Below are positions 8,178 to 16,320 of a DNA stretch of 27,628 nucleotides, piece by piece. The stretch is taken from positions 61 through 27,688 of the forward strand of contig CAYMWF010000027.1 in NCBI GenBank assembly GCA_964394085.1, in the 5' to 3' direction. The translations under genes were made by a program, and so were the position numbers. This DNA is from CAYMWF01 sp964394085 [NCBI: uncultured Gemmatimonadota bacterium] (GTDB taxonomy: Bacteria; GCA-2686955; CAYMWF01). Position 1 is the stretch's first letter. Each line of letters begins with the position of its first letter. The notes below the pieces were generated by a model that saw nothing but the letters and a program-made list of their open reading frames with translations, searched no databases and was not told the origin of the DNA.

Positions 8178-8597
8178 GAAGCCCACCCCAAATAGTTTAC
8201 CTTTTTTGTAAAGATTGACTGGATCTTCCCATTTTCGAGGTCATGGAATCGGAAACAACCTGCGGCTTCTCTCGCGCAATCAAACCGCCCCGGCGGTGCC
8301 CCGACTATCCCTGAATATCCCCGCGGCTCCGCTCACATCGGGGAAAAAGAACGCCGCCGTTTCCGCCGCACGGTAAGATGGCAGCCAGCCGGATGAGCGA
8401 TGGCCGCGGCCGCACTCCTTCTCCCTCTTATTTAAAGTTACTGTATACAAAAAATCTTAGTAAGCTTTGCGGCCCAACTTTAAATAACGAAACAGTGCCG
8501 GTCAGCACTTTCCAAGCGTCTGTTCACCGGTCTATCTCTCAGGTCCTGCAATATCCCGCTTTATCCCCCCTTTTTTTCACATTTCCTATCCTTTGAA
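8178..8597. other. Non-coding stretch upstream of the YCF48-repeat gene
   Basis: No recognisable gene on either strand. One open frame (8378-8596, +) is low-complexity and has no ribosome binding site. The only structure seen is the 12-bp inverted repeat at 8428-8487. The right end merges into the orphan aconitase fragment. Confidence 0.5.
8428..8487. repeat. Perfect 12-bp inverted repeat, 36-base spacer
   Basis: TTATTTAAAGTT (8428-8439) and AACTTTAAATAA (8476-8487) are exact reverse complements in an otherwise structureless region. No transposase is nearby and target-site duplications are not obvious. It could be a decayed small element end pair or a protein-binding site. Confidence 0.55.
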
Positions 8598-8762
8598 CTG
8601 GAAGCGTCCGGCGTCAGGGAAAAACTCGCCGCGGGAGAGAAAGCTGTTCTCGCTAACACGACGAAAGGGCTGGAATTACCGCTCGAGTACAACCTGAGCG
8701 AAAGGCTGAGGATGATCATTCTCGCCGCCGGCCGGTTGAACTATATGAAAAGTAAGACCTGA
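8598..8762 (+). pseudogene. Orphan C-terminal fragment of an aconitase-family hydratase
   Basis: About 54 codons ending in TGA encode an uninterrupted protein tail: REKLAAGEKAVL, then NTTKGLELPLEYNLSERLRM, then IILAAGRLNYMKSKT. This reads like the last residues of an aconitate hydratase, where family members end in an LSERQ...ILLAGGLLNY-type sequence. The several hundred residues that should precede it, including the Fe-S cysteines, are absent; upstream sequence is non-coding. I infer a decayed or translocated gene end. Identity rests on recognising the tail motif only, so another member of the aconitase/isopropylmalate isomerase superfamily is possible. Confidence 0.5.
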
Positions 8763-8895
8763 GATATACCGGGACGACCGCTCTCAACCGGGGGACGGAT
8801 TCAGCATGTTTGAAAGTCGGGATACTTCAGCGGCGGCGGAGATGGAACCGCAGCTCTCCGCCGTCGCGTAAATGTCAGATGCCGGTTATATTCCA

Positions 8896-8923
8896 TTGCA
8901 TATCTCGAATCTCAGGATATAAT
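8896..8923 (+). promoter_or_regulatory. Sigma70-like promoter for the phosphodiesterase-propeller gene
   Basis: TTGCAT (8896-8901) and a consensus TATAAT (8918-8923) are separated by 16 bases. The transcript would begin around 8930. This lies inside the longest possible reading frame (ATG at 8810), which argues against that long start and for initiation at 8930 or 8957. Confidence 0.5.
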
Positions 8924-8956
8924 ATTGTCATGGGATTCCGTTTATGTACTCTAACC

Positions 8957-11107
8957 ATGAAAAGGCCCGGAGCCGAATCAAAATATGCCCCGGTCATCAG
9001 CATTAAGTTCTTGATCCTGATCATACTGGGATACTCCGGCCCGGCTGTTTTCAGCGGTCCTGCTTTCTGCGAACCCATAACCGAAAATGTATTCCTCGTA
9101 ATAATAGATGGATTGCGTTCTGACGAAGCATTCTCATACCGTGACGTGTCGTTCGACAATCATCCATATATTCCTGTTCTCTGGTCGGAACTTCGCCCCA
9201 TTGGAACTCTATACTCCGATGTGTATAACCTGAACTTCACAAGTACGATGGCCGGCCATACACAGCTGATTACCGGCAATCCGTGCAACTATCCGAATTA
9301 TTCATGGCCGAAACAATATCTCCGCGTTCGACACGATGACCCGACGATTTTCGAATATTTCCGCAACCAGACAGGCGCTCCCCCGGAAAGGATCTACGCG
9401 ATTACCGGTAAAGAGATGCTGGTGCGGCTGGGTTATAGCATGAACCCGATATTCAAGAGGGAAGATGGTATCACTCTTGTTTATCCCGCCGACGACAGTT
9501 CGGACCGGGCTGTATGGGAAACGCTTGCCACGGCCATGGACGAGCAACAACCCACTCTGGTCTTTGTCAACCTGCAGGATGTTGACGAATATGGCCATCC
9601 GGGCGTATGGGAAGATTATATCCATTCCATTGGATATGCTGATTCGCTCATGGGCGAGCTCTGGAGCAAGATCGAATCCGACCCGGTCTACGCGGGTAAA
9701 ACGACCCTGCTCATCACCACCGACCACGGACGTCACTCGGATGTTCCCTATTGCCTGGGGTTCATGCATCATGGGGGTTTATGCATGGGCTGCAGAAAAA
9801 CTTTCCTTCTGGCGATCGGGCCCGATACGCCTGCCGGCGTTGCGATTTCGGTACCGGTTGATCAAATGGATATCTGCAACACTATAGGTGGATTGCTGGG
9901 TTTTAACACACCGCTTTCACGAGGGAGAATCTTATGGGATATCCTTGGAATCTCCGATCCGCCTGAACCGGAATTAAGACGGTATCGCCCGCAATTGATA
10001 GCCGACGGCGGTCACATCTGCAGAGCGTATATTGAGGATTCAGGAGAAGAATACCGGGTTTGCGTCGATCGATCTTTCGATAACGGTGTAACCTGGTTCG
10101 GGAAAACAATTCTTGCAGCCAGCCCCTGGATGATTAAATCTCCTTTGTTATCATACGCGCGCGCTGAGCTCAGGGTGGGGTGGCAGGAAATGGTGAATCT
10201 TGAAAGGTATGATCTCTTCTCCAGGTCGAGCAAGGATATGGGAGCTACCTGGGGCGTAAAGGAAGAGGTCCACCGTTGTCACCATGAATTTTCACATCTG
10301 GACGTGATCAAACCTATCGCTAAAATCATCGATTCTCCATTTTGCCTGGCCAGCCAGACGGCCGGACCGGTGATGATTGAAGCGTTTAACAACTGGACCA
10401 TATTCATGCACCGCCCCCGCGAACTGTCCAGTGACTGGAATGCGATCGCCGCCGGTTTTTCAACCTATTTCGTTAGAGACCTTTCCGCCGACTTTATCGG
10501 AGAAACAGGAATTATTACGGCCTATTCCGACTTGTCCAAAGTCGACTTTACATCCGGTAATCAGAAACGAAATTATGAAATTCAGATCGCAATGGGAGAA
10601 CTGGAGGAACGTCGATGGACCCCTTCAATCAGGGTTACCAGCGATACCTGCAGTTCGATCCAGCCGGTCATTTTAGTAAAAGATGAGAACGAAGCGCTGC
10701 TGGTCTGGGCTGACAACAGGGAAGATGGTCTGCTTCAGCTCTATTCTCACAGAATCAACCCCAGGACACGCGAAATCTTCGAAATCCGGAAAATAACCGA
10801 AAGTCCGTTCGGAGCATGGCAACCCGCCGGTTTATACGACAGGCTGACCGGGAACTACTACTTCGTATGGAGCGACTCGAGAACCGGAGAAAACAACATA
10901 CATTTCGGGTTCTCAAACGGGGTTTCAGATTGGGAGACCGGTACACTCGAATACTCCGGGAGATACTCTCAAAACCCGACAATAACTCTTGATGAAGTTA
11001 CCGGCGTCAAATATGCAGCCTGGGAGGATATTTCCGAGGATGGTGACTGGTCGCTGAAATGCGCGCGGATTCCGGATGGCTTATGGCCGGCGCTTTCCCA
11101 AGATTAA
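8957..11107 (+). CDS. Secreted alkaline-phosphatase-superfamily enzyme fused to a BNR-like propeller
   Basis: The 716-residue protein (start at 8957) has a signal peptide: a basic n-region, ISIKFLILIILGY, and a probable cleavage after SGPAFC. Next comes a type I phosphodiesterase / alkaline-phosphatase-superfamily domain of about 330 residues. Its metal and active-site blocks are VFLVIIDGLRSDE, the nucleophile region NFTSTMAGH, DVDEYGHPG, TTDHGRHSD and HHGG. The C-terminal 370 residues resemble a sialidase-type propeller, with Asp-box motifs such as SFDNGVTWFG and SSKDMGATWG and later ALLVWADNREDG and YFVWSDSRTG repeats. Such an enzyme would cleave a phosphate or sulfate ester outside the cytoplasm, with the propeller perhaps binding glycan or surface; the substrate is unknown. 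No clear ribosome binding site precedes 8957. An ATG at 8930 sits almost at the predicted transcript start and would be leaderless. Confidence 0.85.
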   Translation: MKRPGAESKYAPVISIKFLILIILGYSGPAVFSGPAFCEPITENVFLVIIDGLRSDEAFSYRDVSFDNHPYIPVLWSELRPIGTLYSDVYNLNFTSTMAGHTQLITGNPCNYPNYSWPKQYLRVRHDDPTIFEYFRNQTGAPPERIYAITGKEMLVRLGYSMNPIFKREDGITLVYPADDSSDRAVWETLATAMDEQQPTLVFVNLQDVDEYGHPGVWEDYIHSIGYADSLMGELWSKIESDPVYAGKTTLLITTDHGRHSDVPYCLGFMHHGGLCMGCRKTFLLAIGPDTPAGVAISVPVDQMDICNTIGGLLGFNTPLSRGRILWDILGISDPPEPELRRYRPQLIADGGHICRAYIEDSGEEYRVCVDRSFDNGVTWFGKTILAASPWMIKSPLLSYARAELRVGWQEMVNLERYDLFSRSSKDMGATWGVKEEVHRCHHEFSHLDVIKPIAKIIDSPFCLASQTAGPVMIEAFNNWTIFMHRPRELSSDWNAIAAGFSTYFVRDLSADFIGETGIITAYSDLSKVDFTSGNQKRNYEIQIAMGELEERRWTPSIRVTSDTCSSIQPVILVKDENEALLVWADNREDGLLQLYSHRINPRTREIFEIRKITESPFGAWQPAGLYDRLTGNYYFVWSDSRTGENNIHFGFSNGVSDWETGTLEYSGRYSQNPTITLDEVTGVKYAAWEDISEDGDWSLKCARIPDGLWPALSQD

Positions 11108-11397
11108 AATCTGAGACATTCTTGATTACGGGAGAAGGCAATATCGATGCCGATCCGCTTTTTGCGAGTTACCCGGGCTTCGATTTTCTCCTGCGTCCAC
11201 CGTTCCCGTGTATCTATGCAGGCGACCCGGGGATCAAAGATCGGTTGAACTACTCGAATCCCCTCTGCCCCGGCTGGTATGAAAATGGTGAACGATCAGA
11301 TATGGGAACATACGGCGGGCCAGGAAACATTCTCTGGCTGCACTCGCTCCAGCCCTGCGATTCAACCGCTCATCATAGTCAGCACCCGCCGCAGTGA
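11108..11397 (+). pseudogene. 3' remnant of a right-handed beta-helix protein
   Basis: Directly after the phosphodiesterase stop, a second frame encodes the typical end of a parallel beta-helix repeat protein: GEGNIDADPLF, a PCIYAGDPG block (usually PCIDAGDP) and RSDMGTYGGPGN. These are the last helix turns and cap seen in many such surface proteins. The several hundred residues of helix turns that should come first are missing. The open frame extends upstream into the phosphodiesterase gene only by chance. The tail stops at 11397 after about 20 residues of uncharacteristic sequence. It faces a second beta-helix remnant on the opposite strand at 11502. Confidence 0.6.
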
Positions 11398-11501
11398 ATG
11401 AATGTTCAGTTTCGACGGCCGGGGGCGGTGCCCGAAACCAGGCCGGTCCGGTGAGATTTTTCTTCACGTGATGAGTCCGTCGGGAGTGATGCTCGGAAAC
11501 T

Positions 11502-12178
11502 CTATTCCGTTCCGCCGTCGTTTGTTTCAACGGTGAACTCTAAACCGTCCTCGTCGTAGAGTTCGCCTGGGAAGACGATTCCGGCCGATACCTGCGATTG
11601 GCCGGGAGGCCAGTCGCCAGGCACCCTGCAGGGCATGGTCGACCAGGCGGTTGATTCGGCCGGAAAAGTGCCGAGCAGAGGACCTTCAAGGGGGTTTTCA
11701 CTCCAGGGCCTGCCGGAGGGGAGGATAACAATCGAACACACAGGAAGGATTTCGGCTGACCGAAGAAGCTGGCGCCCATGTCGGCGCGCATGCCGTCCCG
11801 GTCGAAGGGGAAGCCCGCATCCCCTGCATCGATGCAGGGCGAGCCCCAGCACAGCCAGTAGTCTCCCCTGCCCTTCAAAACGAACAGGGGATCGGCGCTG
11901 ATATTCCCTTCTCCGGAATATCCCCCGCGGACGTTCGAACACCTTACCGTCGTATAACTGTGGAAGTCTTCGGTTATTTCATTCAGTTCATTGTTCCAGG
12001 ATATGCAGTTGACGATGATTGGGTACGGCCGGCCGACGGATAGAATGCCGCCGCATAATCCAGCCGATGAATTCCCACCGATTGTGCTGCTGCTGATGGT
12101 CGGGCTCGAGCCGTCGCACCTTGTCCCGCCGCATTCGTCATTCGAAATATTGCCGGTTATCGTGTTGTCCTTGATGGA
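11502..12178 (-). pseudogene. Broken right-handed beta-helix gene, truncated and frameshifted
   Basis: Reading leftward from about 12178 the frame encodes beta-helix turns: IKDNTITGNIS, SSPTISSSTIGGNSS, IIVNCISWNN, then the cap GEGNISADPLF, SPCIDAGDAG and RADMG. Near 11745-11760 the coherent sequence jumps to another frame, which continues with ILPSGRPWSENPLEGP, VPGDWPPG and VFPGELYDEDGLEFTVE before a TAG at 11502. That tail matches the N-terminal beta-rich domain of the YCF48-repeat protein at 5977-8049 (ILPDEQLYGPVTGP, VPSFAPAGDY, YPDEVWDSDSF). About 40 codons that should start this domain are missing, so a deletion plus frameshift is likely. The 5' half of the gene is gone, cut where the ATPase fragment begins on the other strand. 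Confidence 0.65.
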
Positions 12179-12914
12179 ACGGGTTGCGGCCGGCGGATAC
12201 ACCACCGCACTGTCGCGTACCACGGAGCGACGGCGAGCGACCTGGTATCGGAATTATGCTGAAACGCAGATTCAGGGCGACATCCGCGATCTGGCACGTA
12301 TCAGCGCCCTGGACGCCCTGCCGCGGCTCTTGGCGCTGGCCTCCGGACAGACGGCATGCCTCGTCAACATCTCCAGGCTTGCCTCCCCTTTCCAGGTGAG
12401 CCGTCCCACAATTCGTGAAGACATGATCCTGCTGTCCAGAATCTTTCTTGTGGACGAACTGCCACCCTGGCACAGCAGCAGAATGAAGCGCCTCGTCAAG
12501 ACACCCAAGCTGCATATGGGCGACACCGGGCTGGCGTGTTCGCTGCTGGGGTTGAATACTGAAACGCTTTGGGAAGACCGCGCCACCTTTGGACGACTCC
12601 TGGAAACATTCGTGTGTCATGAATTGCGCCGGTTGGCAAGCTGGCGGGAGGATGCCGTGACATTCAGCCATTTCCGTGACAAGGACATGGTGGAGGTAGA
12701 TCTGGTGCTGGAATCCGAAGGTCGCGTGGCTGGTGTTGAAATGAAGGCTGCAGCTACCGGGACCGGGGATGACTTCCAGGGACTGCGCGAAATGCGGGAT
12801 GTCGTAAACAAACCATTTGTCGCTGGTGTGGTGCTGTATGACGGGGATGCCGTAGTCCCATTCTGCAAGTGCTTGTATGCTGTGCCCATCTCCAGTTTAT
12901 GGGAAACGTGTTGA
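12174..12914 (+). pseudogene. DUF4143-family ATPase lacking its AAA domain
   Basis: From about codon 15 the product reads as the C-terminal half of the widespread AAA-ATPase/DUF4143 proteins: WYRNYAETQIQGDIRDLARI, a winged-helix-like segment (VNISRLASPFQVSRPTIRED), PPWHSSRMKRLVKTPKLHMGDTGLA, and the nuclease-like end FRDKDMVEVDLVLE...GVEMKAA finishing in PISSLWE. The N-terminal AAA domain with Walker A and B, about 180 residues, is absent, so ATP-dependent function is lost. The open frame continues upstream to 11991, but that part is only the antisense of the beta-helix relic. The join lies between about 12178 and 12225. I infer a rearrangement placed this 3' gene half next to the beta-helix remnant. 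A short product from the ATG at 12174 could in principle be made. Confidence 0.7.
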
Positions 12915-12935
12915 CGCCGTATACAGAAGACTCCC

Positions 12936-13043
12936 ATGTTTCAGCAGAAGACCGCCGAGTACCTGGAGAAACAACTCGACTGGAAGTCGGCCTGCGCCTG
13001 CAACAACGAGGAATCACCGGCCCTGTTTGACCTGCTGAAGTAG
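12936..13043 (+). pseudogene. Possible N-terminal fragment of a type I restriction HsdR-like protein
   Basis: A 35-codon frame begins MFQQKTAEYLEKQLDWKSA and ends in TAG exactly where the 181-bp repeat begins. The opening resembles the start of HsdR/helicase-type restriction subunits, which typically read YLE-x-QLGW-x-S followed by YN-x-E-x-FGP. Beyond the first 20 residues the similarity is lost. The rest of the gene (some 1000 residues) is absent. It shares its frame with the ATPase fragment upstream, separated by a stop. This is a short match recognised by eye. Confidence 0.35.
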
Positions 13044-13224
13044 CCGGTTCTATCCCTCGGCAAGCAGCCGTCAATCTCGATAACACTCTGGAATGGCGAC
13101 CTCTACATCGGCACGGCGGAGGGGCGTATCCTCCGGGCCAGGGGCACGCGCTCCGACCAGGGGAATATAAAGACAACGAAGAAGGCTGTGCTTCTCTAGA
13201 GCAGCACAGAGAACGGCTGTCGAA
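13044..13224 (+). repeat. 181-bp direct repeat, copy B (orphan gene 3' end)
   Basis: This is the second copy of the gene end at 5736-5916, with the same stop codon and downstream 25 bases, four mismatches and no gaps. There is no upstream part of that gene here, so it is a non-functional fragment. The left junction is immediately after the TAG of the HsdR-like fragment; the right junction is where the two copies diverge after GTCGAA. Confidence 0.95.
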
Positions 13225-13414
13225 CAAAGCCATGGCGCACGATTCCGGCAGCAAAGCAGAAAGGGCGCTCAGTCGACCTGCCGCCGGGATGGCCTGTTTC
13301 AGAAGCACCTGCATCGAGCCATCCCAAACTCTTTCACCCCTGAACCGCGGAAGCACTTCCCGGGAAAACAGACTCAGACCTTTAAGGGCCCGGCGGATTT
13401 GCCAATTCTCGATA
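13225..13414. other. Junction sequence with a possible minus-strand gene relic
   Basis: Between the repeat copy and the kinase promoter lies about 190 bases without a clear gene. The minus strand holds an open frame of some 65 codons with natural-looking composition (GLSLFSREVLPRFRGER, then QVLLKQAIPAAGRLSAL) that runs into the repeat. It may be another truncated gene, perhaps of a luciferase-like family where LFAREVMP-type sequences occur, but this is too weak to name. Confidence 0.25.
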
Positions 13415-13443
13415 TTGCATAATCCAACTGTAATGAATATTTT
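13415..13443 (+). promoter_or_regulatory. Candidate promoter for the hybrid kinase gene
   Basis: TTGCAT (13415-13420) and TATTTT (13438-13443) are separated by 17 bases in an AT-rich segment about 100 bases before the kinase start. The -10 box is a fair match only. Confidence 0.35.
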
Positions 13444-13545
13444 AATTACTGCAATCGTCTTTTCCAGTATCAGACGTTGCAGTCAATTTCAGTGTTCTGG
13501 GAGCGAAGAAATGAATTTGGGACCGATCCAAAGGCGGTAGCTGAT

Positions 13546-16317
13546 ATGAAGACTTCAGAAAAGATGCACCATCCGGATTCTGAGCATCTTCATATGCTGT
13601 TGGACAATATCAGGACCCAGGTATGGTACCTCACCGGCGACCATACTTACGGCATGGTCAACAGGGCACATGCCGAGTTCAACGGCTTGGAAGTCGAGGA
13701 CCTTGCTTACAAGGATATGTACGATATATTCTCGAAAGAGGTCGCTGAAATGTGGCGGGAGGGCAACAAGGAGGCATTTTCCTCTGGTAAGACCATCCAC
13801 ACCGAGAAGTTGATTCTCAAGCCATCCGGAGAACAGCGGCTGATCGCTATCACCAAATCCCCTCGGCTGCGCAATGACGGCTCGTGCGAGTATGTCATCT
13901 GCTCTGCCGAAGACATCACTGAGCGCAGGCGGGCCGAGGAAGCACTGGAACAGAAGGCGAGGGAACTGGAAACCTTTATTAATAATATTCCTCACATGGC
14001 ATTCCTGAAAGACCTCGATTCCAACTTCATTCTTGCCAACAAGGCCTTTGGCGATGCTGTAGGTTTGGAGCCCGATTATCTCAAGAGACATACCTGCGCA
14101 GTCTGCTTCGGGGAAGAGGCGGCGAGGAAGTTCAAAGAAGATGATCGAAGGGTTATAGAAGGGAAGCATCAAATTACCATTGAAGAAACGATTGAGGATT
14201 GCAAAGGAAATGATGTCCATCTTGAAACAACGAAATCACCGATATTCAATCAAACTGGAGACGTGGTGGGCACGGTAGGAATTTGTGTCGACATCACGGA
14301 ACGCAGGAGGGCCGAGGAAGCACTGGAACAGAAGGCGAGGGAACTGGAAACCTTTATTAATAATATTCCTCACATGGCATTCCTGAAAGACCTCGATTCC
14401 AACTTCATTCTTGCCAACAAGGCCTTTGGCGATGCTGTAGGTTTGGAGCCCGATTATCTCAAGAGACATACCTGCGCAGTCTGCTTCGGGGAAGAGGCGG
14501 CGAGGAAGTTCAAAGAAGATGATCGAAGGGTTATAGAAGGGAAGCATCAAATTACCATTGAAGAAACGATTGAGGATTGCAGAGGAAATGATGTCCATCT
14601 TGAAACAACGAAATCACCGATATTCGATCAAACTGGAGACGTGGTGGGCACAGTAGGAATTTGTGTCGACATCACCGAGCGCAAGCGGGTGAAAGAGGAA
14701 CTGATTCGACACCGTGACAGCCTGGAAGAGATAGTTGAGCAGCGCACAGCGGAACTGCAGAAGGACATCACCGAGCGCAAGCGGGTGGAGAAGAATCTGC
14801 GGGAGAGTGAGAATAGATTTCGTTCTGCTGTTGCAAACAGCCCGGATTACATAGTGTTTATCAAATTAGACGGGACCATATTTAATGTTAACCGCCTGGG
14901 AAAAGGATTTACCGAAGAACAGGTTATCGGCAACAGTGTTTTCGATGAGTGTTTCTATCAAAATGCTGATCAGTGCAATCAAGCGCGTGAAATGGTGAGG
15001 GAGGCACAACAAACGGGAAAAGCAACCAGCTTTCAAAGCACGCAAACAGCACCAGACGGTTCGCAATTATATCTTGAAACGAGTGTGTCGCCCTTTGAGT
15101 ACGATAATGAAGGAAACGTCGAATCCCTACAATTAGTAATTCGCGATATCACCGAGCGCAAGCAGTCGGAAAAGGAGATCCAGCGGATGCAGCGACTGGA
15201 GAGCCTTGGCGCGGTCGCAGGAGGCATCGCACACGATTTCAATAACCTGCTGACGACTGTCTTCGGCAATATCGAATTGGCGAAGATAGATCTTCCGGAT
15301 GACTCGTCGTCCAGGTCATTTCTCCAGGAGGCTCACGACGCCTTCCAGGATGCCCGGCATCTAACGGGACAGCTCATGACCTTTGCCAGAGGGGGCGTTC
15401 CCGTCCTCGATAAGGTCGAGACAGCATCGCTAGTGCGGGACACGGTGATATTTAATCTTCGCGGAAGCGATGTGATACCGAAGATTGAGCTGGAGGATGG
15501 ACTGTGGCCCATCAAGGCGGATAAAGGGCAGATCGGGCAGGTGCTCGCGAACCTGACTATCAATGCCAGACAGGCCATGCTTGACGGAGGAACGTTGTAT
15601 GTTAACGGAACGAACATACGAACAGCTGAGAAAAGCGGCTCCTATGGCCTGACCGGAGAATATGTCCGCATTGAGCTGCGTGACGAGGGGATCGGGATTG
15701 ACCCCAATATCATTGAACGTATCTTCGATCCCTACTTCAGCACCAAGGACACCGGCCACGGACTGGGGCTGGCCGTTGTGCACAGCATAATCAATCAGCA
15801 CAATGGTCGCATTAATGTCGCTTCCATGCCTGGCGCCGGCACCACCTTTACCGTTTTTCTGCCTGCAATTTCAGGCCTCAAATCAAAAGAAAGCGAAAAG
15901 ATCTCCCGGGCAGGCGAGGAAGCCGACGCGACATCCTCACTGCATGTTCTGCTGATGGATGATGATGGGGGGGTCAGGCGGATGGGGAAGAGCATGCTGG
16001 TGCGTCTGGGTCACAGTATCGATACCGCAGTTGACGGCGATGAAGCGCTGGAGAAATACCGTGCAGCGAAAGTTGGCGACCGGCCCTTTGACCTGGTGAT
16101 CATGGACCTGACAATTCCCGGTGGTCTAGGTGGAAAAGAGACCATTGTAGAGCTTCTGAAAATCGATCCGCATGCACGCGTAATCGTCTCAAGCGGCTAT
16201 TCCACCGATCCGGTTTTGGCGAACTTCAGCAACTTCGGTTTTTCGGGCAAGTTAGCCAAACCCTTCGAAATAGCGGAAGTGAAGCAGGAGATATCGCGGG
16301 TGATGAAGAAGGAATAG
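13546..16317 (+). CDS. Hybrid sensor histidine kinase with four PAS domains and a receiver
   Basis: The 923-residue soluble protein starts at the ATG at 13546, preceded by AAGGCGG; a TTG frame start at 13477 is less likely. Four PAS domains sit at about 13-125, 139-251, 265-377 and 421-535, each ending in a DITER motif. A coiled coil (HRDSLEEIVEQRTAEL) precedes the fourth. The dimerisation/phosphoacceptor domain has His563 in IAHDFNNLL, the ATPase domain shows DEGIGID, FDPYFSTKDTGHGLGL and a G3 block, and a C-terminal receiver carries the phosphoacceptor Asp854 in IMDLTIPG with an acidic LLMDDD pocket and conserved Lys in AKPFE. PAS2 and PAS3 are nearly identical copies. No transmembrane segment is seen, so it senses a cytoplasmic signal, possibly redox or a ligand; each duplicated PAS carries a CAVC pair. 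No output regulator is adjacent. Confidence 0.92.
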   Translation: MKTSEKMHHPDSEHLHMLLDNIRTQVWYLTGDHTYGMVNRAHAEFNGLEVEDLAYKDMYDIFSKEVAEMWREGNKEAFSSGKTIHTEKLILKPSGEQRLIAITKSPRLRNDGSCEYVICSAEDITERRRAEEALEQKARELETFINNIPHMAFLKDLDSNFILANKAFGDAVGLEPDYLKRHTCAVCFGEEAARKFKEDDRRVIEGKHQITIEETIEDCKGNDVHLETTKSPIFNQTGDVVGTVGICVDITERRRAEEALEQKARELETFINNIPHMAFLKDLDSNFILANKAFGDAVGLEPDYLKRHTCAVCFGEEAARKFKEDDRRVIEGKHQITIEETIEDCRGNDVHLETTKSPIFDQTGDVVGTVGICVDITERKRVKEELIRHRDSLEEIVEQRTAELQKDITERKRVEKNLRESENRFRSAVANSPDYIVFIKLDGTIFNVNRLGKGFTEEQVIGNSVFDECFYQNADQCNQAREMVREAQQTGKATSFQSTQTAPDGSQLYLETSVSPFEYDNEGNVESLQLVIRDITERKQSEKEIQRMQRLESLGAVAGGIAHDFNNLLTTVFGNIELAKIDLPDDSSSRSFLQEAHDAFQDARHLTGQLMTFARGGVPVLDKVETASLVRDTVIFNLRGSDVIPKIELEDGLWPIKADKGQIGQVLANLTINARQAMLDGGTLYVNGTNIRTAEKSGSYGLTGEYVRIELRDEGIGIDPNIIERIFDPYFSTKDTGHGLGLAVVHSIINQHNGRINVASMPGAGTTFTVFLPAISGLKSKESEKISRAGEEADATSSLHVLLMDDDGGVRRMGKSMLVRLGHSIDTAVDGDEALEKYRAAKVGDRPFDLVIMDLTIPGGLGGKETIVELLKIDPHARVIVSSGYSTDPVLANFSNFGFSGKLAKPFEIAEVKQEISRVMKKE
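13931..14676 (+). repeat. Tandem duplication of a 378-bp PAS-domain unit
   Basis: Two head-to-tail units with an offset of exactly 378 bases (126 codons) cover PAS2 and PAS3 of the kinase. From 13931 onward they differ at three positions in about 365 bases, two of them giving Lys to Arg and Asn to Asp. Around the first few codons the two units diverge slightly more. The event is in frame and must be recent or maintained by gene conversion. Confidence 0.95.
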
Positions 16318-16320
16318 AGA

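Noticed and set aside
8810-8956. Long N-terminus of the phosphodiesterase-propeller protein
   Set aside because: The extra residues are basic and low-quality, a consensus promoter lies within them, and the signal peptide begins at the ATG at 8957.
11991-12914. A single 307-residue plus-strand gene
   Set aside because: The first 60 or so codons are the antisense of a recognisable beta-helix gene; only the part from about 12175 matches DUF4143 proteins.
13555-14598. Two similar minus-strand frames opposite the kinase
   Set aside because: They are mirror images of the duplicated PAS unit and carry no independent protein motif.
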